A DNA stretch of 16,919 nucleotides from an uncultured Sinobacteraceae bacterium (GTDB lineage: Bacteria > Pseudomonadota > Gammaproteobacteria > Steroidobacterales > Steroidobacteraceae). A program made the translations under genes and the position numbers. Under the pieces are notes generated by a model. That model was given only the letters and a program-made list of their open reading frames with translations. It did no database searches and had not been told where the DNA came from. Of this stretch, positions 13,944 through 16,919 are shown piece after piece. Location: NCBI GenBank assembly GCA_937902995.1, contig CALEKY010000115.1, positions 1 through 16,919 of the forward strand, written 5' to 3'. How positions within the stretch are numbered: position 1 is the stretch's first letter; each line of letters opens with the position of its first letter.

Positions 13944-16130
13944 ATGCGTATTGCAAAGCTTGCCTTGTACGTTCTGGGCGGATTGATCGCGCTGATCGTG
14001 TTGGCGCTCGTGCTCATCGTCGTCTTCGTCGATCCGAACGATTATCGCGACGATATCGAGCGCATCGCCGAGGCCAAGACCGGCCGCAAGCTCACCTTGC
14101 AGGGCGATTTGGACCTCAAGCTGTTTCCTTGGCTTGCACTGCAGACGGGCCCTGCGAGCCTGGCCGATGCACCCGGATTCGGCGACGAGCCCTTCGTCTC
14201 GATTCAAGGGGCGCGACTCAGCGTGCGCGTGTTGCCGCTCTTGAGAGGCAAGCTCGAGATCGGGACGGTGGCCCTCGATTCGCCGCAGGTGCGTCTGATC
14301 ACGGACGAATCCGGACGCAACAACTGGGATGACCTGGGCGGCGAAGACGACTCGAGTGCGCCTGCACCGGAAACCGAAACAAGCTCGATGGAGATTCCGA
14401 CGATTGCCGGACTCACCGTGAAGAACGCAGCCGTCACCATCGAGAATCGTCAGGAGGGGACCCGGCGAGCTTTGCGCAATTTCAATTTGGCGACCGGGCG
14501 GCTGGCGTCCGGCGAGCCGTTCGATCTCGAAAGCGACTTTGTCGTCGATCTCGACCAAACGCTGTCGATCCAGGTGGATCTCGAAAGCCGCGTCACGGCG
14601 GACTTCGATAGCAACGTTCACCGGTTGGCCAAACCGGCGATCGACTTGACGCTGACCGGCGAGGGTTATCCGAAAGACGGCATTCCCGTGCAGATTCGTG
14701 CCGCGGCGATCGAAGCGGATCTCGGAGGTGAGCTGTATCGGCTCGAGGGTTTGACGATTGCAGCGACCTGGCGCGGCGAAGGGTTTCCCGATGCCGGTGT
14801 GCCGGTCTCATTGCAGGCCAAGGAGCTCAGCGCGAATCTGGCGCAGCAAACGCTCGAAACGCAGGATCTGTATGCGGACATTGCCGGCGCGAAGTTGAGC
14901 GCCATGCTCACCGGTTCGAAGATCCTCGATGCGCCGCGCTTGGAAGGACGACTTGCGCTCGCACCGGTGACGCTGCGCGATTGGATGGCGAAGCTCGGTG
15001 TCGAGTTGCCGGAAACGCGCGACTCGTCGGTCTTTCGCGAGCTCAGCTTTTCGAGCAATGCAGTGCTCACGAAATCGAGCGCAGAGCTGCAGAACATCAC
15101 GCTCACGCTGGATGACACCACGGCGACCGGCTCGCTCGGCGTGACGAATTTCGATCCCGTGGCGTTGAAGTTCGATCTCGGCGTCAATCGCATCGATGCG
15201 GACCGGTATTTGCCGCCGCCCGTCGAAGGCGAGCAGACGAAAGCCGACGACGAAGGCCCCACCGAGATCCCGGTCGAGCTGATCCGAAAACTGAATGCTC
15301 AGGGCGAGCTGCGCATCAACGAAGCGGTGTTCGCCGGTATGAAGTTCTCGAAGCTGCGCCTCGGCGTGAATGCGCGCGACGGCAAGGCGCGATTTCATCC
15401 GTTCGAAGCTTCGATGTACGGCGGGACGTACAGCGGCGACATCGGCGTCGATGCGACCGGCCAGGTGGCGCGGGTGAGTCTCGACGAGCACGTGCGCAAC
15501 ATCGACTTCGCACCGTTGTTCAAGGATTTTTTCGAAACCGATCGTGTTTCGGGAAAAGGCAATGCGAACATCAAGCTCACCGGCAGCGGACGGACCACGG
15601 ATGACATCCTCAAGACGTTGAGCGGCACGGTCGATTTCAACGTGGCCGACGGCGCTCTCGAAGGAGCGGACTTGTGGTACGAGATTCGCCGCGCTCGCGC
15701 CGTCCTCAAGCAGCAACCGATTCCCGAACGCAGCGGTCCGGCGCGCACGCCGTTCAAGTCGCTGCAAGGCTCGGGCACGATGACGAAGGGTGTGCTCGCG
15801 AACAACGATCTGAACGTCGCGCTCGATTACTTGAAGGTGACGGGGCAAGGCACGGTCGATCTTCCGAACAGCGCGCTCGACTATCGCCTCACCGCGGCGG
15901 TGCTGAAGATTCCGCGCGAAGGTGCCGAGCCGGCGCCCGAGGAGGATCTCGTCGATGCGAAGATTCCGGTACGGATCACGGGCTCGCTCACCGATCCCAA
16001 GGTCCGTCCGGATCTCGAGGGCTATATCAAAGGGCAAGTCAAACAGCGTGTCGAGGAAGAGAAAGAGAAGCTCGAGGAGAAGGTCAAAGAGAAGATCGGC
16101 GACAAGCTCAAGGATCTGCTGCGACGTTGA
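13944..16130 (+). CDS. AsmA-family inner-membrane-anchored envelope protein
   Basis: 728 residues. One N-terminal membrane anchor (about 7-28), then the family's entry signature DPNDYRDDIERIAEAKTGRKL (from residue 30), a GDLDLKLFPWLAL segment, and VSIQGARLSVRVLPLLRGKLEIGTVALDSPQVRL, all typical of AsmA N-termini. The long middle is beta-rich repeats. The C-terminal portion has the AsmA_2-like stretch LSGTVDFNVADGALEGADLWYEIRRARA and DYRLTAAVLKIP, then DPKVRPDLEGYIK. It ends in a highly charged helical tail (about 695-728, alternating K/E). AsmA-like proteins are related to bridge-like lipid-transfer proteins and affect outer-membrane lipid homeostasis. It is longer than E. coli AsmA (about 617). 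A START-like gene follows after one base. Exact substrate is unknown. Confidence 0.92.
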   Translation: MRIAKLALYVLGGLIALIVLALVLIVVFVDPNDYRDDIERIAEAKTGRKLTLQGDLDLKLFPWLALQTGPASLADAPGFGDEPFVSIQGARLSVRVLPLLRGKLEIGTVALDSPQVRLITDESGRNNWDDLGGEDDSSAPAPETETSSMEIPTIAGLTVKNAAVTIENRQEGTRRALRNFNLATGRLASGEPFDLESDFVVDLDQTLSIQVDLESRVTADFDSNVHRLAKPAIDLTLTGEGYPKDGIPVQIRAAAIEADLGGELYRLEGLTIAATWRGEGFPDAGVPVSLQAKELSANLAQQTLETQDLYADIAGAKLSAMLTGSKILDAPRLEGRLALAPVTLRDWMAKLGVELPETRDSSVFRELSFSSNAVLTKSSAELQNITLTLDDTTATGSLGVTNFDPVALKFDLGVNRIDADRYLPPPVEGEQTKADDEGPTEIPVELIRKLNAQGELRINEAVFAGMKFSKLRLGVNARDGKARFHPFEASMYGGTYSGDIGVDATGQVARVSLDEHVRNIDFAPLFKDFFETDRVSGKGNANIKLTGSGRTTDDILKTLSGTVDFNVADGALEGADLWYEIRRARAVLKQQPIPERSGPARTPFKSLQGSGTMTKGVLANNDLNVALDYLKVTGQGTVDLPNSALDYRLTAAVLKIPREGAEPAPEEDLVDAKIPVRITGSLTDPKVRPDLEGYIKGQVKQRVEEEKEKLEEKVKEKIGDKLKDLLRR

Positions 16131-16131
16131 G

Positions 16132-16761
16132 ATGGATGCAGCGCTGTCGGGAGTCGCGGATCTCGGGGCAACGTGTACGGCAGCCGCTGGACGTGCCCCG
16201 AGGCTTTGGTTGAAGACTGGCTGTGCGGCGATCGTGGTCGCTGCCGGGTCGTGCTCGACCGCTGCCGCCTTTCAAGTCGAACATGCCGAAGCGCAATTCA
16301 TCGAACGCGAATATCGCTTCGAGATGACCGCGGTGCTCGAGGCGCCGCTTGCGGACGTCGAACGCATCCTGCGCGATTACGAAAACTATCCGACCCTCGA
16401 TTCGCGCATCCTCGAAGCGACAGTGATCGAACGTCCGTCGCCCGATACGGCCATGCTCGCAACGACTCTGCGCGCGTGTTTCGGTCCCGTGTGCCGTACA
16501 GTACGCCGCATCGAAGAAGTCGAAGAATCGCCCGGCCTGTTGGTGGCCATCACCGATCCTGAACGCAGCGACGTGCACTTCGGCGAGACGCGCACGCAGC
16601 TTGCCGACGATGCAGGCCGCACTCGCGTTACTTACCTCACGCGCCTGAGACCGAAATTCTGGATTCCGGCATTTGTCGCCCGCCGTCTCATGCTCGAGAC
16701 GCTGGAAGACGCGACGATCGAGCTGTTCAAGAGTGTGGAGAAGCAGGCCCGAGGAGAGTAG
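16132..16761 (+). CDS. Exported START/SRPBCC (polyketide cyclase-like) protein
   Basis: 209 residues from ATG 16132, one base after the AsmA-family stop. The hydrophobic segment LKTGCAAIVVAAGSCSTAAA (about 27-46) is followed by a mature part whose EREYRFEMTAVLEAPLADVERILRDYENYP (from residue 58) is the usual opening of SRPBCC/START hydrophobic-ligand folds. The closing helix FVARRLMLETLEDATIELFKSVEKQA also fits. TTG 16210 is a strong alternative start: GAGG (16200-16203) is six bases upstream and the product would begin MKTGCAA, a textbook signal peptide of a 183-residue protein. The lipobox fit at GSC is poor, so SPase I cleavage near AAA-F is favoured. Pairing with AsmA suggests a role in envelope lipid handling; the ligand is unknown. 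Confidence 0.85.
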   Translation: MDAALSGVADLGATCTAAAGRAPRLWLKTGCAAIVVAAGSCSTAAAFQVEHAEAQFIEREYRFEMTAVLEAPLADVERILRDYENYPTLDSRILEATVIERPSPDTAMLATTLRACFGPVCRTVRRIEEVEESPGLLVAITDPERSDVHFGETRTQLADDAGRTRVTYLTRLRPKFWIPAFVARRLMLETLEDATIELFKSVEKQARGE

Positions 16762-16767
16762 GGAATC

Positions 16768-16815
16768 GGGAAAGGGGAAAAGGGAAAGGGGAAAAGGGAA
16801 AGGGGAAAAGGGAAA
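16768..16815 (+). repeat. 48-nt homopurine tract: three 14-bp tandem units
   Basis: After GGGAAA (16768-16773) come three exact copies of GGGGAAAAGGGAAA (16774-16787, 16788-16801, 16802-16815). It starts seven bases after the START-like gene's stop. It is the same sequence family as the pyrimidine tract at 4907-4961, in the opposite orientation, and as the degenerate purine arm at about 4723-4775. Confidence 0.85.
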
Positions 16816-16864
16816 TGAGGGTCGTCAGGGCTTGACGCGAAAAGCTGCGCGACAACCCTCGTGC

Positions 16865-16919
16865 TCACGAATCACGAATCACGAATCACGAATCACGAAT
16901 CACGAATCACGAATCACGA
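16865..16919 (+). repeat. Heptanucleotide tandem repeat (TCACGAA)n, cut by window edge
   Basis: Seven exact copies of TCACGAA plus six bases of an eighth run to the end of the window. There are no interruptions or spacers. True length and flanking context on the right are not visible. Confidence 0.9.

Noticed and set aside
16132..16761. Lipoprotein signal at AAGSC
   Set aside because: The lipobox positions -3 and -2 (A, G) do not fit the usual L-[AST]-[GA]-C pattern. A normal signal peptidase site after AAA is more likely.
16865..16919. CRISPR array
   Set aside because: The repeats are 7 bp, head-to-tail and without spacers, so it is a simple tandem repeat.

Overview
The window is a GC-rich, densely coded bacterial chromosome segment. 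PAS-rich hybrid kinases, c-di-GMP response regulators, an AsmA protein and interspersed GGGAAAA-type simple repeats suggest a proteobacterium, probably a gammaproteobacterium near Xanthomonadales/Nevskiales/Steroidobacter. That placement is inference from gene content; no marker gene is present. I see no rRNA, tRNA, CRISPR array, transposase or phage gene.

Layout. (1) Positions 1-4714, + strand: a signalling cluster made of the 3' end of a sensor kinase, a NarL/FixJ-type response regulator, a three-PAS hybrid kinase with a C-terminal receiver, and a receiver-EAL protein (predicted c-di-GMP phosphodiesterase). The last gene starts at TTG inside the hybrid-kinase stop region, behind a strong Shine-Dalgarno. 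(2) 4715-5001: a gene-free gap holding a purine tract, two perfect dyads and a 55-nt pyrimidine tract, together resembling a small inverted-repeat module. (3) 5002-7093, + strand: a tightly coupled ECF sigma factor, a cysteine-free membrane anti-sigma candidate, and an exported DUF4097-type beta-repeat protein, joined by two ATGA overlaps. (4) 7240-8205, + strand: a receiver-GGDEF diguanylate cyclase with intact active site and inhibitory site. It converges, 5 bp apart, on (5) 8211-13655, - strand: a 1814-residue hybrid kinase with two membrane segments, eight PAS-like domains spaced about 135 residues apart, HisKA, HATPase, two receivers and a C-terminal Hpt. (6) 13656-13943: a divergent regulatory region with two CRP-like dyads whose centres are 42 bp apart. 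(7) 13944-16761, + strand: an AsmA-family envelope protein followed at once by an exported START/SRPBCC-like protein. (8) 16762-16919: a purine 14-mer tandem repeat and a TCACGAA heptamer tandem repeat that runs off the window edge.

How it may fit together (inference): the window codes for both a predicted c-di-GMP-degrading and a predicted c-di-GMP-making response regulator, each next to a hybrid kinase that could phosphorylate it. Between and beside them lie envelope-related genes (ECF/anti-sigma/DUF4097 and AsmA/START). The CRP-like sites upstream of the AsmA gene could add a further link, because some xanthomonad CRP homologues (Clp) respond to c-di-GMP.
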